This document shows positions 52,494-61,760 of a stretch of DNA of 64,000 bases, piece by piece. The notes under the pieces are model-generated. The model had not been told where the DNA came from. It did not search any database and saw nothing but the letters and a program-made list of their open reading frames with translations. Each line of letters opens with the position of its first letter. Within the stretch, counting starts at the first letter, position 1. Made by a program: the position numbers and the translations under genes. This DNA comes from Pirellulaceae bacterium (GTDB taxonomy: Bacteria > Planctomycetota > Planctomycetia > Pirellulales > Pirellulaceae): the NCBI GenBank assembly GCA_023382975.1, contig JAHDXO010000001.1, forward strand, positions 248,001-312,000, written 5' to 3'.

Positions 52494-52913
52494 GTGCCGA
52501 AAATCCCGCACCGGACCTTTGAAATCTACGAATCCGCCGACGAAGCAACCCGCGCCATGACGCCAAAGTCCGGGAGACCGCCGACGGCGTCCGCGGCGTT
52601 GGCGACAGCGATCTTCGAACACTTGATCGTGTCGTCGGCCGAGGTGACGCACGTTCGGTTCAAGGAGGCGGAGTTTTCTGAGGAAGCAGCCGCTGGCGGA
52701 CTGCGAAAGGATTTCGCTCAATTGACGGATCGCCTTGGGATCGACAGCAAAGTCCTGGTGGATTTCACCGGCGTCGAGTCGTTCGGTGCTTCGTTCATCG
52801 ACGCCCTGGTCCTGCTCAGCAAACAATTGCGGACCAGGGGCAGCCGAATCGCCTTGTGCTGTCTTGGCCCCACTGTGAAACCATCGTTTTTTGCGTCCGA
52901 TGAACGCCGTTGA
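52494..52913 (+). CDS. STAS-like domain protein
   Basis: 139 residues from GTG 52494, preceded by a strong Shine-Dalgarno (AAGGAGGGGG, 52479-52488). The second half is STAS-like: LGIDSKVLVDFTGVESFGAS, then FIDALVLLSKQLRTRGSRI, then ALCCLGPTVKPSFF. The central beta-alpha pattern is that of SpoIIAA-type STAS proteins and the STAS-like DUF4325 group. The Ser that is phosphorylated in classical anti-sigma antagonists (DSSG) would align with GAS, so regulation by phosphorylation is uncertain. The N-terminal 60 residues are specific to it. It ends 88 nt before the pseudo-caspase gene on the same strand. Confidence 0.75.
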   Translation: MPKIPHRTFEIYESADEATRAMTPKSGRPPTASAALATAIFEHLIVSSAEVTHVRFKEAEFSEEAAAGGLRKDFAQLTDRLGIDSKVLVDFTGVESFGASFIDALVLLSKQLRTRGSRIALCCLGPTVKPSFFASDERR

Positions 52914-53001
52914 CCTGGAGTCCCAAGACAACTCTGGACATCCGGATGCCGCGTGAATACCATGCCGTTTTCAATGCATTGAACACCCGCAGGGAGTGAA
53001 G

Positions 53002-56000
53002 ATGCCTCCTCTGAACGAAGCCTCCAACACGTCGTCTCGTCGCTCGGGTCGGCAGAAACGTCGGGATGCGGCCGTTTCGGCAACCGAGCGTTGGAAGACC
53101 GGCGGCGCACCCCAGCAAACGGCGTCTCGGCAGAAGCGCGGGCGAATGCGTCGTCTTGTGGGACTCTTTGTGCTCGGGATGTTGTTCCTCGGCTCGGCGA
53201 CTTCGCTGGTGTACTACCTGATTCTGTTTCCCGCCAAGATCCCGCTGGTGGCGGCCGTGGCCTTGGACTACCGCTGGCCGTTGCCGCCGAACGCCTGGAC
53301 GCGGGAGGATCTGGACGGGCTGGAGTCCGCACTCGGCGGCGAGACGCTGGCGATTACGGAAGTCGCTCTGCAAGGTCCGTCCAGTCTGAACGAACTGGCT
53401 CGGCAACTCGAGGCCTCTTCGAGCCGAGTGCCGAGGGGCGGCGCGGTGATGGTCTACGTCAGTGCGTCGGCCGCGGTCGACGGAGCGGGGGAACCATGCC
53501 TGCTGTTGCCCGAATCGGAACCGCTGGACAGCGGCACGTGGTTTCGGCTGAGCGTTCTGGTGGCTCACTTGAAGTCGCTCGAACAACGCTACTCATGCCG
53601 CCATCTGCTGATCCTGGACACCCATCGCCAAGGCACCAACTGGAGCATCGGGTTGCTGGACGGCGACTTCTCGAAGCGAGTCGAGGACGTGGTCCGGCAG
53701 GCCAACGCCACGAACCTGGTGGTCTTGAATTCCGCATCGCCCGGCCAACGAGCTTGGACTTCGCTGCACTTGCGCGGTTCGGCGTTCGGATACTGGCTGC
53801 GGTTCGGCCTGGCTGGCGAAGCGGATACGAACGGCGACGGCCGAGTGGGGTGCCGCGAATTGGCGTTCTATCTGCAACAGCAGGTGGACCGCTGGGCACA
53901 GAGCCACCGCGCCAGCCGGCAGACACCGCTGTTGTTTCCGGCCGACGCCGCCGATTTCCCGCTGACTTGGACGCTGAACCCTCGTACCCGGGAGCGTATG
54001 CGGCCAGTGGGCGATGAAGCGGCCGCCGAGTCCGGTCTCATCTCCGGCGAAAAGCTGGCTTGGCTTTGGGAGAAACACGACGAGTTGGCCAAGTGGCTCC
54101 CCGGCCACTTCGCCCCGCACCGGTGGCAGCAGATCGAGCACGATTTGCTCTGGCTGGATCAAGCGGTAGTGGCTGGCGCTGGCTACCGCGATGCGGTGGA
54201 GCGGACAGTCGGACGTTTGGAAGGCGAGTTGACGCTGCTGTTGGAACAGGCCGGCGCGATGAGCGGTTGGGAGAGTGCTTCCCCCGTCCGTCGATCCGCG
54301 GTCTTGGCCGCCGATTCCTCGCTGGTCGATGCGGAACTGGCCGTTTGGCCATCGCCGCTGGCCGAGTATGTGGGTCTGCCGCCATCGGCCGCCAAGGATT
54401 CCGCCGGATCGCCCTTGAACCGGCTGTTGACTCGCCATCGCGCGAACCAGTTGTGGCCGGATGGGCGGCTGATCGATCAGGTGCTGGAGTTGAGCGAATT
54501 CGCCACTCGAATGTCGGTGCCCCGGCCATCGCAGGACGCGGTGGCCGACACCCGCGCGCATCGACTGATCCGGCCGCTGCTCGACGCACCCGATCAAGTC
54601 CGGCGGACGATCGAAGACCGGCTGTTTCAGGGCGGTACGACGACGACCGACATCGAGCGGGAAGTGGCCGAAGTGGACCGCCAATACCGTCAGTTGGAAT
54701 TGCAACAGGCCACGTTGGCTCGATGTTATCAATCGCGCGACCGAGCATGGGCTGCGTTGCCGTACCTTGCCGCGTGGTCCTGCGGGAAGCCGCATCAGCA
54801 TGCCCGACAAGATGCTGGCGGCCCGCCGGCGACGGAACCAGCAGCGAACGACGCGGCGCAGCAAGTTGATTCGTTGTCCGACTTGACTCAGCAATTGGAC
54901 CGCGCCCTGCGACAAGTCGAACAGATCGCCGACCAGCAAGGGATTTCGCCCGACGCACTAGCAGTCCTCGACACGTTGGCGAACAAGACGCGCGGGCAAC
55001 TCGATGCGCTGCAGACGCTGTTGGACGACGAGGCGCGACGGTTGGCGCTGCCTGCACCGGCCAGTCCGCAGTTGTTGCGCGACATCGTTGAATTGTTGGC
55101 AACGCCGCTGATTCCCGCCCAATTGCGCACGCCGCTCTATTCCCGCTACGTGGCGGTGGCGAGCGAAGTGGACCGCGCGGTCGCCGACGCCGACGCCGAT
55201 GACGACGCCGACGCACCGAACGCCGACGCGGCCGTAAGTGTCCAAGCGAACGATGGCTCCAAGACATCGGGAGTCGAATTTGGCGGCGTTTCGGAACGGA
55301 GCGTCTGCCCCCCGCCTCGTTTGGCCGCCATGCTGTTGTCGGGCGACGAAGGCCGTTGGCGGGCCGAGGCCCAGAACGATCTCCCCGCGTTGGGCGAAGC
55401 GATGCGCCGCGCACTGCGGCAGACGACTGCGGCGGGGGACACTTCGTCCGCTGTCGGCGACGAAGCGGTTCGCGGCGACCAGGGCACAGGCCCGGATGTC
55501 GCGGCGGACCCCGTCGAGCGGGATCGCCGCCTGCGGCGGCTGATCGCCCTTGCCGGAGCGAGTCCCCGCGATCCGTTCCAGCCGCTGCGCCGCCGAGCAC
55601 TGCAAGATTTGCTGCTGTGGCATGCCCAACGCAGCTTAGACGATTTCTGGGGAGTGGTCGATGCGGATCGGCCCGTTTACTTCGCCACGGTGACTCGGGC
55701 ACAGCTCGACAACGTGATCCGATTGGGCTCGCCCGATCCACCGGTTGCGCGTGAAATCCAACGGCTTGGCGAACTGCTGGAGCGGCGGACGCTGGCTGCC
55801 CGCACCGGGATCGAGACCCTGTCGACGGACTTGCTGCTGATCGACGAACTTTCGGATCTGCTGGCGCAAGTCGGCATCCGTTCCACACCGCAAACGCCCG
55901 ATCTACCCGCCGGTTTCGCCTCGGCCTATCTCCGCGACCAATTGGGCTCGCTTCCCGGCACCATTCGCCCTCTGGCCGTACCGCCGGGGGGAGGTTCGGA

Positions 56001-57876
56001 CGCCGCGTCTCAACCCATGACGATTTCGTTGACGGCGCAGGAACTGGCGGGCCGCGGGCCGGAGATGCAAGCGGTGATCGAGTACCGCGGCCACGAGTTC
56101 CCGACCCCTCTGACGTTGCGCCAGTTGCACGGGCCGAGCATCGAAACCGTGCGGCACCGCTACGACGCCAGTCGCATCACGCTGGCCGGCACCGAAAGGA
56201 AGACGGCCTCCATCGTGTTCATTCTGGATTGTTCGCAGAGCATGAGGGAAGCGATCGACATCGAAGCTCCCGATCTCGCGGGCACGCCGTCCCGTTCCGC
56301 CAAGTTGAATGTGGCCGTTGATGCCCTGCGAAGTCTGTTGGAACGTTTTGGTGAACGGGGCGAAGCCCGAATCGGCGTTCGTTTCTTCGGACATCGCGTC
56401 GGCTGGCGGACGGACCAGCCCGGCACGCTGGCCAGGCGCGAGAACTACCCCGAACCCATCCCTCCGACGTTGCTGCCGTATGCCGATGTTGAATTGGCGC
56501 TGCCGCTGGGCCGCTTCGATTCGGTCACCGCGGGCACGGTCATCCGGCGGTTCGATGCACTCCGGCCTTGGGGCGAGACGCCGCTGTACCTGGCGCTTCG
56601 CCAAGCCTTGCAGGATTTCGGTCCCGCCGACGCCCAGACCGATCGCCGTGTGGTCGTCATCACCGACGGCGTCAACTATCAATTCAACCCTTCGCCGGAA
56701 ATGGCGCCCTCGCGCGGCGACATCGAGCGGGCGTACGCCGACCAGGGAGTTCGGATCGACCTGCTGGGATTTGGTATTCCGAGCGACGAGCAGTCCACGG
56801 CCGCCCGCGAGTTCAGCGCTTTGGCCGAGGCCACGGGCGGCAGCTACAGCGTGGCCACCAATGCTTCGTCCCTGATCCGCGATCTCCAGCGGCAGTTGAT
56901 TCGGACTCCGTTCCGTGTGTTGGACGGCGAGACCGTGCTGGGGCAGGCCGAACTGGGTGGGACCGTCCAGATCGCCCCTGGGCCGAAGCATGTGATCGAA
57001 GCTGGCCAAGCACGGCAGTCGCTGCAACTCGAAGGCGGTGAACATCTGCAGTTGGGGCTTTCCCGGGACGGACAGCGGATTGTGGCGCTGCCCTACGACG
57101 AAGGCTTTCCGCGGTTTGCGCCCTTGGTCGCCCCAGGCGCAGTTCGAGACACCAACTACCGCGTGGGCTTGCACCGTCCCCATCGTTCCGGCGACGCCGT
57201 GGTCTTCCCCGTTTCGTTTCAGACGGCCGACGGAGCGATCCCCGTCCGACCAGGACATGTTTGGATCGAGATCGCACCGGTCGGTCGCAATCGCTCGGTC
57301 GTTGGCGCAAGCTACGTTTTCTTCGATGCCAACTACAAACCGGACCTGCCCGTGCCCGTGATGCATTGCCGGTGTTCCGAGTGGCCGGTCGAGGCGGCGC
57401 AGGCCGAGGTGCGTCTCTGGTGTTTGCCCCGCGCGATCGAAGCCGCGGAACAGGTTTCGTTGACCGACGTCGCTGACCGGTTGCCGCCGACGGACACCGG
57501 ATTTCCACTCAAGCGGCTGAGCGGCGTCACGTATCAGGTCCGACAGTTTGCGCCGGAGCCCGGCCACGGTGCGCTCCGCATCCGCGTCGTCCAGCGGCAC
57601 GAGTCGGGCACGCCGGTCCATGCGCTAAAGCTCGATCTGACGCCACCAGCGCAACACGTCGTCCGTCGCTTCGATGCCAACCAAGGCGTCGTGTTGCACG
57701 ACTTCATCTACGCGTTGGACGATCTTCCGCCCGCGGACGCCGTCGCGTTGCGCTGGCAGACCCGCGACGAGCTGACCGCCCCCGCCTGGCGGCTCGACCG
57801 GCCGATCAGCGTGGGCGTCGGGCAACAGGACGAAGTCGTCCTGCCGCCCCAGATCCTGGATTCCGCGGCGCCGTGA
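53002..57876 (+). CDS. Membrane-anchored pseudo-caspase / EF-hand / von Willebrand A protein
   Basis: 1624 residues from ATG 53002 (AGGGAG 5 nt upstream). A basic N-terminal tail precedes one membrane helix at about 49-74 (LVGLFVLGMLFLGSATSLVY). The caspase-fold region (about 80-315) keeps the C14 pattern: PLVAAVALDYRWPLPPNAWT, RGGAVMVYVSASAAVD at the FSGHG site, LLILDTHRQGTNW at the LDACxSG site, NLVVLNSASPGQRAW, and QTPLLFPA. Both catalytic positions are changed (His to Ala, Cys to His), so it is a pseudo-protease. An EF-hand-like DTNGDGRVGCREL (about 275-290) follows. Residues 340-1050 are helical and low-similarity. A vWA domain starts near 1070 with MIDAS DCSQS (1076-1080), T in WGETPLY and ITDG. 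It ends 5 nt from the convergent PQQ gene. Confidence 0.85.
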   Translation: MPPLNEASNTSSRRSGRQKRRDAAVSATERWKTGGAPQQTASRQKRGRMRRLVGLFVLGMLFLGSATSLVYYLILFPAKIPLVAAVALDYRWPLPPNAWTREDLDGLESALGGETLAITEVALQGPSSLNELARQLEASSSRVPRGGAVMVYVSASAAVDGAGEPCLLLPESEPLDSGTWFRLSVLVAHLKSLEQRYSCRHLLILDTHRQGTNWSIGLLDGDFSKRVEDVVRQANATNLVVLNSASPGQRAWTSLHLRGSAFGYWLRFGLAGEADTNGDGRVGCRELAFYLQQQVDRWAQSHRASRQTPLLFPADAADFPLTWTLNPRTRERMRPVGDEAAAESGLISGEKLAWLWEKHDELAKWLPGHFAPHRWQQIEHDLLWLDQAVVAGAGYRDAVERTVGRLEGELTLLLEQAGAMSGWESASPVRRSAVLAADSSLVDAELAVWPSPLAEYVGLPPSAAKDSAGSPLNRLLTRHRANQLWPDGRLIDQVLELSEFATRMSVPRPSQDAVADTRAHRLIRPLLDAPDQVRRTIEDRLFQGGTTTTDIEREVAEVDRQYRQLELQQATLARCYQSRDRAWAALPYLAAWSCGKPHQHARQDAGGPPATEPAANDAAQQVDSLSDLTQQLDRALRQVEQIADQQGISPDALAVLDTLANKTRGQLDALQTLLDDEARRLALPAPASPQLLRDIVELLATPLIPAQLRTPLYSRYVAVASEVDRAVADADADDDADAPNADAAVSVQANDGSKTSGVEFGGVSERSVCPPPRLAAMLLSGDEGRWRAEAQNDLPALGEAMRRALRQTTAAGDTSSAVGDEAVRGDQGTGPDVAADPVERDRRLRRLIALAGASPRDPFQPLRRRALQDLLLWHAQRSLDDFWGVVDADRPVYFATVTRAQLDNVIRLGSPDPPVAREIQRLGELLERRTLAARTGIETLSTDLLLIDELSDLLAQVGIRSTPQTPDLPAGFASAYLRDQLGSLPGTIRPLAVPPGGGSDAASQPMTISLTAQELAGRGPEMQAVIEYRGHEFPTPLTLRQLHGPSIETVRHRYDASRITLAGTERKTASIVFILDCSQSMREAIDIEAPDLAGTPSRSAKLNVAVDALRSLLERFGERGEARIGVRFFGHRVGWRTDQPGTLARRENYPEPIPPTLLPYADVELALPLGRFDSVTAGTVIRRFDALRPWGETPLYLALRQALQDFGPADAQTDRRVVVITDGVNYQFNPSPEMAPSRGDIERAYADQGVRIDLLGFGIPSDEQSTAAREFSALAEATGGSYSVATNASSLIRDLQRQLIRTPFRVLDGETVLGQAELGGTVQIAPGPKHVIEAGQARQSLQLEGGEHLQLGLSRDGQRIVALPYDEGFPRFAPLVAPGAVRDTNYRVGLHRPHRSGDAVVFPVSFQTADGAIPVRPGHVWIEIAPVGRNRSVVGASYVFFDANYKPDLPVPVMHCRCSEWPVEAAQAEVRLWCLPRAIEAAEQVSLTDVADRLPPTDTGFPLKRLSGVTYQVRQFAPEPGHGALRIRVVQRHESGTPVHALKLDLTPPAQHVVRRFDANQGVVLHDFIYALDDLPPADAVALRWQTRDELTAPAWRLDRPISVGVGQQDEVVLPPQILDSAAP

Positions 57877-57881
57877 GACGC

Positions 57882-60800
57882 TCAATTGCCGGCGGCCAGT
57901 GCGGGGATCAGATGCAGGGTGCCGTCGCTGGCACCCAACAGCAACAGGCCTTGGGCGCCGAAGACGACGGGACCAGCGGCCAGCGGTTCGCCGATTTCCG
58001 CCTTGGCCACCTCGCTTCCATCCGCGCCGGCGATCCGCCACACCATGCCAGTGGTGGAGGCCAACAGCAAGTCGCCTTCATGGACCAGTGGCCGCCCGGT
58101 CAAGCTGCCGTATTTCAGTTCGGCCGCCCAACGCTGCTTGCCGCCGCTTTCGAAGCAGAATAACTGGCCGCGGTCGGTAGCCAGCAGCACCCACGAGCCA
58201 ACCACTTCCGGGCCCCACACGACGCGTCCCTCCAGCGGCCAGTTGCTGCCGGCCGCCAGATCACCGGCCGCAACCGAGATCAGCGTGTCGCTGGACACCT
58301 CGCGCACCACCGCGTAGACCGTGTCTCCCGCAACGGCCAGCGCCGAGTCGATCTTGCTGCCCACGTCGGCCTGGACGACCGCTTCCAGATGAGGCTGAGG
58401 TGTGTCCTTGACTCCCACGCGGTAGATCTTGCCCTCGGCGTCGCCGAGCACGAAATGGTCGCTCGTCACGGCCGGCCGACGCCAGGTGACCTTCGTACCT
58501 GCGGCGACCGGTGCTTGAAATGGCAGCAGCCGCTGGTCGCCCGTCTCCGGATCCACCAAGGCAACCTGGCCATTGTCCAGGGGCACCAACAGCCCGTCGC
58601 GGAACAGCACCGGCGTCGCGGTAACGCCGACGCCGCCGGCGGGTTTGATCGGACGCATTTCCAGGCGTCCGCCGGACGATGCCGCGTTAGGCTTGTACAA
58701 CAGGAATTTGCCTTGCTCTTCGCTGCTGACCAGGGCCCAGCGATCCTCGGTCAAAACGATCGGCTGGTCGAATGCCACCGTTCGCCCAGCACCCAGGGCT
58801 GAAACCGCAACCTGGTCCTGTTTGCCGGACTTGAAAACGTCGGGCGTCACCTGGAACAACTCGGCCTGCATCGACACCGCGTCGATCTGCCGCTTTTCCA
58901 TGTCCACGTTCAGCAACGCCACCGGCACGGCTAGATCGATTTCCCAAAGGAGCTTGCCAGTGGCCGCCTCGCTGGCTGCTGCGGTGAATGCCGGGGAACT
59001 CCGACGGCGACGGACGTGATAGATCGTGTCCCCGAGGACCAGCGGTGCGGCGAGGAAAATATCTCGCTGAAAATGGATGCCCTGCGAGTTCAGTTGATTG
59101 CGGGAACTCTGGATCTCGTACCGCGTCAGTTGGTCGTTCCCAACCCACATCCGGCCGCCGTCCAGCACCGGGAAACTGTCCATCGGCGTCTTGAACGTCT
59201 GGCCGACCGGCGCCACGACGTTGATAACGGGCTCCTGCTGGTTGGACGGATTCACTTCCAGAATTTGGATCGCTCCCAGGTCCGTCATCACCAGCACCCG
59301 CGCCCCGGCCTGCAACAGCGGCGTCGTCACGCGGCCGGCCAGACGGATCGGATCTCGGGCCGGCGCCAGCGATTGTCCGCTTTCGTCCACGCGAAGCACA
59401 TGCAAGTGGGAGAAATCCCTTCCGGTATTCACCGCGACGAACAGATGCCCCAAAGCCATCACGGGCGGCACGGAGACCGCGCCCGATTGGTGCGCCAAGT
59501 AATAGACTTCGCGGCACTCGAACTGCTGATCGTCCAAGACGTACAAGTTGGAATGGTCGCCGACCTGGTACAGGCACCGCAATTGGCTGATCCCCGGCGG
59601 GACGTTCAACTTCATCGGCAAGACGACTTGCCGCGCCGACCGGCCGCTCTCGAGATCCACGTCCCATAGCCGTCCCGATCGGGTCGTCACCAGCACGCGG
59701 CGGCTGGCCAGCACGGGCGCGAAACACGGTTCGCCCAGCGGCAGACGCCACTTCAACGCCCCGGTGGCTCCCTCGATCCGCAGCAGTTCGTGGCGGCGGC
59801 CGTCCACGGCGATCACGTCGGCGCCCGCTTGCAGCGAGACCGGCTGCGGCCAGATCATCGTCTCGTGGCCGACGAAACGCCGCCACAGCAAGTCGCCGCT
59901 GGACGCTTTCAGCCCGTAGACCGCACCGCGAGCCAGCACGCTGACCACGTGGTTCTCGTTGCCCGCGCCGCCCGCCCCGTGCCGGCTGGCCAAAGCAACC
60001 GGGTACAGCGACGGCTGCGGGTGATCGGTGGCTTCCGACTCGATCGGCTGATCGCTGATCTTCACCAGGGCCCGTTCTTGGTCGGTGATGAAGCGAGTCG
60101 CCTCGATCAACTCGCTGTTGGCGGACAGTTCCGGATACCCGGCGATCTCCACCTTGCCGTCTTCGTCGCGCTGCCCGTTCAGCAACACGTGGCGGATGCG
60201 GAACGCCTCGACGGTATTGCCCGCCTCCGCCGCCTCGCGCATCGTCCGGATCGCCTCGGCCAACCGCCTGCTCATGTTGATGTTGCGGTTGGCCAGTTCG
60301 ATGTTCTCGTTGATCCGCGCCAGTTTGGTCTCGACCGTCTTGCGTTGCGACGTCGGCACGTACGTCGGATTGTCGATCAACTGCATCGCCTCGGCGGCCA
60401 GCACGACCAATTCCTCCGCGCGCTGCATGTCCGTCTGCGTGCGGGCCTGCGAAGCGAAACCGTCGGCGATGTCGGGCAGGATCGACGCCAACTCCGGACG
60501 CATCTGTGCGAACGCCGGTTCGTTTTCGATCAACGGCAGTTCCCGCTTGGCCGTCTCCAGCGCTTGCTTTTTGTCCCGCGAGCCTTCGACCGACTGCCAC
60601 ATCCGTCCGGTGCTGATCTTGACCCGCGCCAGACTGGCGTTGGGATCCTTGGGGAAACGCGTCAAGAATTTCTCGTATTTGGCGATCGCCTGGGCGTAGG
60701 CAGCCGACCGGTAGTCGTCGTCGGCCGCCTGTAACATCTCCGCCGCCGTGCCGCGCGTAAGCGACAGGTACAAGGTGATTCCCAAAATGATGATCAGCAC

Positions 60801-61760
60801 CAGCGCACCGCCGCCCACGTACAACAGTTTCGAATCCCAGACGTTCTGCCTCAGCGACGGCTTTCTTCCTCGCGCCCCACCCTTTGTCGATGCCCGGCTG
60901 CCAGGCAGCGGTCCGGCCGCCTGCATTTCGTCGAGCGTTTCGAGCCCCGAATCGGGCAACGGTTCAAGCCCCCCAGCGGCACCCACGGGCTCCAAACCGC
61001 CAACCGGTTCCAGTCCTCCCACGGGTTCCAGGCCGCCGATCGGCTCCAATCCGCCGATCGGCTCCAAGCCACCCACGGGCTCCAATCCGGTGACGGGCTT
61101 CTTCTTGCGAGGCGTCGAGACTGGCTGCAAACCGTCGATTGGCTGTAGACCGTCGATTGGCTGTAGACCGTCGATTGGCTGTAGACCGTCGATCGGCTCC
61201 AGACCGCCAACCGGTTCGAGGCCGCTGACGGGTTTCTTGCCGCGACTCGACGGCGAGGTCTTCGGGCCCTCGGCCGGTTTCAAGCCCGCCGCAGTATGTT
61301 TCGACGGCGCGGGCACATCTTCCAAGTCCAACACCATTTCGTCGGCCGCAGCGCCGCTGGCGTCTTCCAGCAATACTACCTCGTCGTCGTCCTCCGCCAC
61401 GGGTGCGGGCGCTGGCTTGGGGGCAGATGCCTGTTTGGGCGCGGGGGTCTGTTTTGGTGTGGGCGTCTGCTTGGGCGCGGGCGGAAGGTCTTCGTCGTCC
61501 AACGGCGCCAATCCCAGATCGTCGTCCAGGTCCGCGGGAGGCTTTGGCTTGGTGGTCGATTCGACTTCGCCGCCAAGTTGTTCGAGCAGCTTCGAGGCTT
61601 GGAACTTGGTCAAGTGACCGCTCTTCACCAGGGCGTCGGCCAGCGAGCGCGCCGAATGCGGAGTCTTGGAAGCGGCGATCTGTTTGCGCAGTTTTGCCAG
61701 AACGGATTCGTCCAGCAGGCCCGCTTGTTCGAGTCGCGTGAGAAACCGGTCTGCGGACAT
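57882..61760 (-). CDS. Membrane-anchored PQQ-type beta-propeller protein
   Basis: 1292 residues from ATG 61760, with AAGGGGAG (minus strand) 9 nt upstream. The N-terminus (about 1-75, FLTRLEQAGLLDESVLAKLR with SLADALVKSGHLTKFQASKL) is the helical domain that precedes many planctomycete Ser/Thr kinases; here no kinase follows. Residues 75-310 are acidic and proline-rich, with GLEPxGG/GLQPIDG repeats. One membrane helix (about 325-347, LLYVGGGALVLIIILGITLY) is followed by a coiled region with TPR-like DDDYRSAAYAQAIAKYEKFL. Residues 600-1290 form a PQQ/WD-like propeller with blades such as GAVYGLKASSGDLLWRRFVG, GQVALVDPETGDQRLLPF and GMVWRIAGADGSEVAKAEIG. Last gene of the exbB-exbD-exbD operon; its start overlaps the ExbD stop by one base. 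Confidence 0.85.
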   Translation of the reverse strand: MSADRFLTRLEQAGLLDESVLAKLRKQIAASKTPHSARSLADALVKSGHLTKFQASKLLEQLGGEVESTTKPKPPADLDDDLGLAPLDDEDLPPAPKQTPTPKQTPAPKQASAPKPAPAPVAEDDDEVVLLEDASGAAADEMVLDLEDVPAPSKHTAAGLKPAEGPKTSPSSRGKKPVSGLEPVGGLEPIDGLQPIDGLQPIDGLQPIDGLQPVSTPRKKKPVTGLEPVGGLEPIGGLEPIGGLEPVGGLEPVGGLEPVGAAGGLEPLPDSGLETLDEMQAAGPLPGSRASTKGGARGRKPSLRQNVWDSKLLYVGGGALVLIIILGITLYLSLTRGTAAEMLQAADDDYRSAAYAQAIAKYEKFLTRFPKDPNASLARVKISTGRMWQSVEGSRDKKQALETAKRELPLIENEPAFAQMRPELASILPDIADGFASQARTQTDMQRAEELVVLAAEAMQLIDNPTYVPTSQRKTVETKLARINENIELANRNINMSRRLAEAIRTMREAAEAGNTVEAFRIRHVLLNGQRDEDGKVEIAGYPELSANSELIEATRFITDQERALVKISDQPIESEATDHPQPSLYPVALASRHGAGGAGNENHVVSVLARGAVYGLKASSGDLLWRRFVGHETMIWPQPVSLQAGADVIAVDGRRHELLRIEGATGALKWRLPLGEPCFAPVLASRRVLVTTRSGRLWDVDLESGRSARQVVLPMKLNVPPGISQLRCLYQVGDHSNLYVLDDQQFECREVYYLAHQSGAVSVPPVMALGHLFVAVNTGRDFSHLHVLRVDESGQSLAPARDPIRLAGRVTTPLLQAGARVLVMTDLGAIQILEVNPSNQQEPVINVVAPVGQTFKTPMDSFPVLDGGRMWVGNDQLTRYEIQSSRNQLNSQGIHFQRDIFLAAPLVLGDTIYHVRRRRSSPAFTAAASEAATGKLLWEIDLAVPVALLNVDMEKRQIDAVSMQAELFQVTPDVFKSGKQDQVAVSALGAGRTVAFDQPIVLTEDRWALVSSEEQGKFLLYKPNAASSGGRLEMRPIKPAGGVGVTATPVLFRDGLLVPLDNGQVALVDPETGDQRLLPFQAPVAAGTKVTWRRPAVTSDHFVLGDAEGKIYRVGVKDTPQPHLEAVVQADVGSKIDSALAVAGDTVYAVVREVSSDTLISVAAGDLAAGSNWPLEGRVVWGPEVVGSWVLLATDRGQLFCFESGGKQRWAAELKYGSLTGRPLVHEGDLLLASTTGMVWRIAGADGSEVAKAEIGEPLAAGPVVFGAQGLLLLGASDGTLHLIPALAAGN
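61132..61195 (-). repeat. 18-nt tandem repeat coding for LQPIDG units
   Basis: The plus-strand unit accgtcgattggctgtag repeats perfectly about three and a half times. It encodes GLQPIDG repeats in the PQQ-propeller protein. The flanking GLEPVGG repeats are similar in protein but not identical in DNA. Copy number here is likely unstable. Confidence 0.85.

Noticed and set aside
54038-55888. Minus-strand frame of 616 codons inside the pseudo-caspase gene
   Set aside because: It is highly Arg/Pro/Ser-rich and antisense to a long gene with recognisable vWA and caspase-fold domains.
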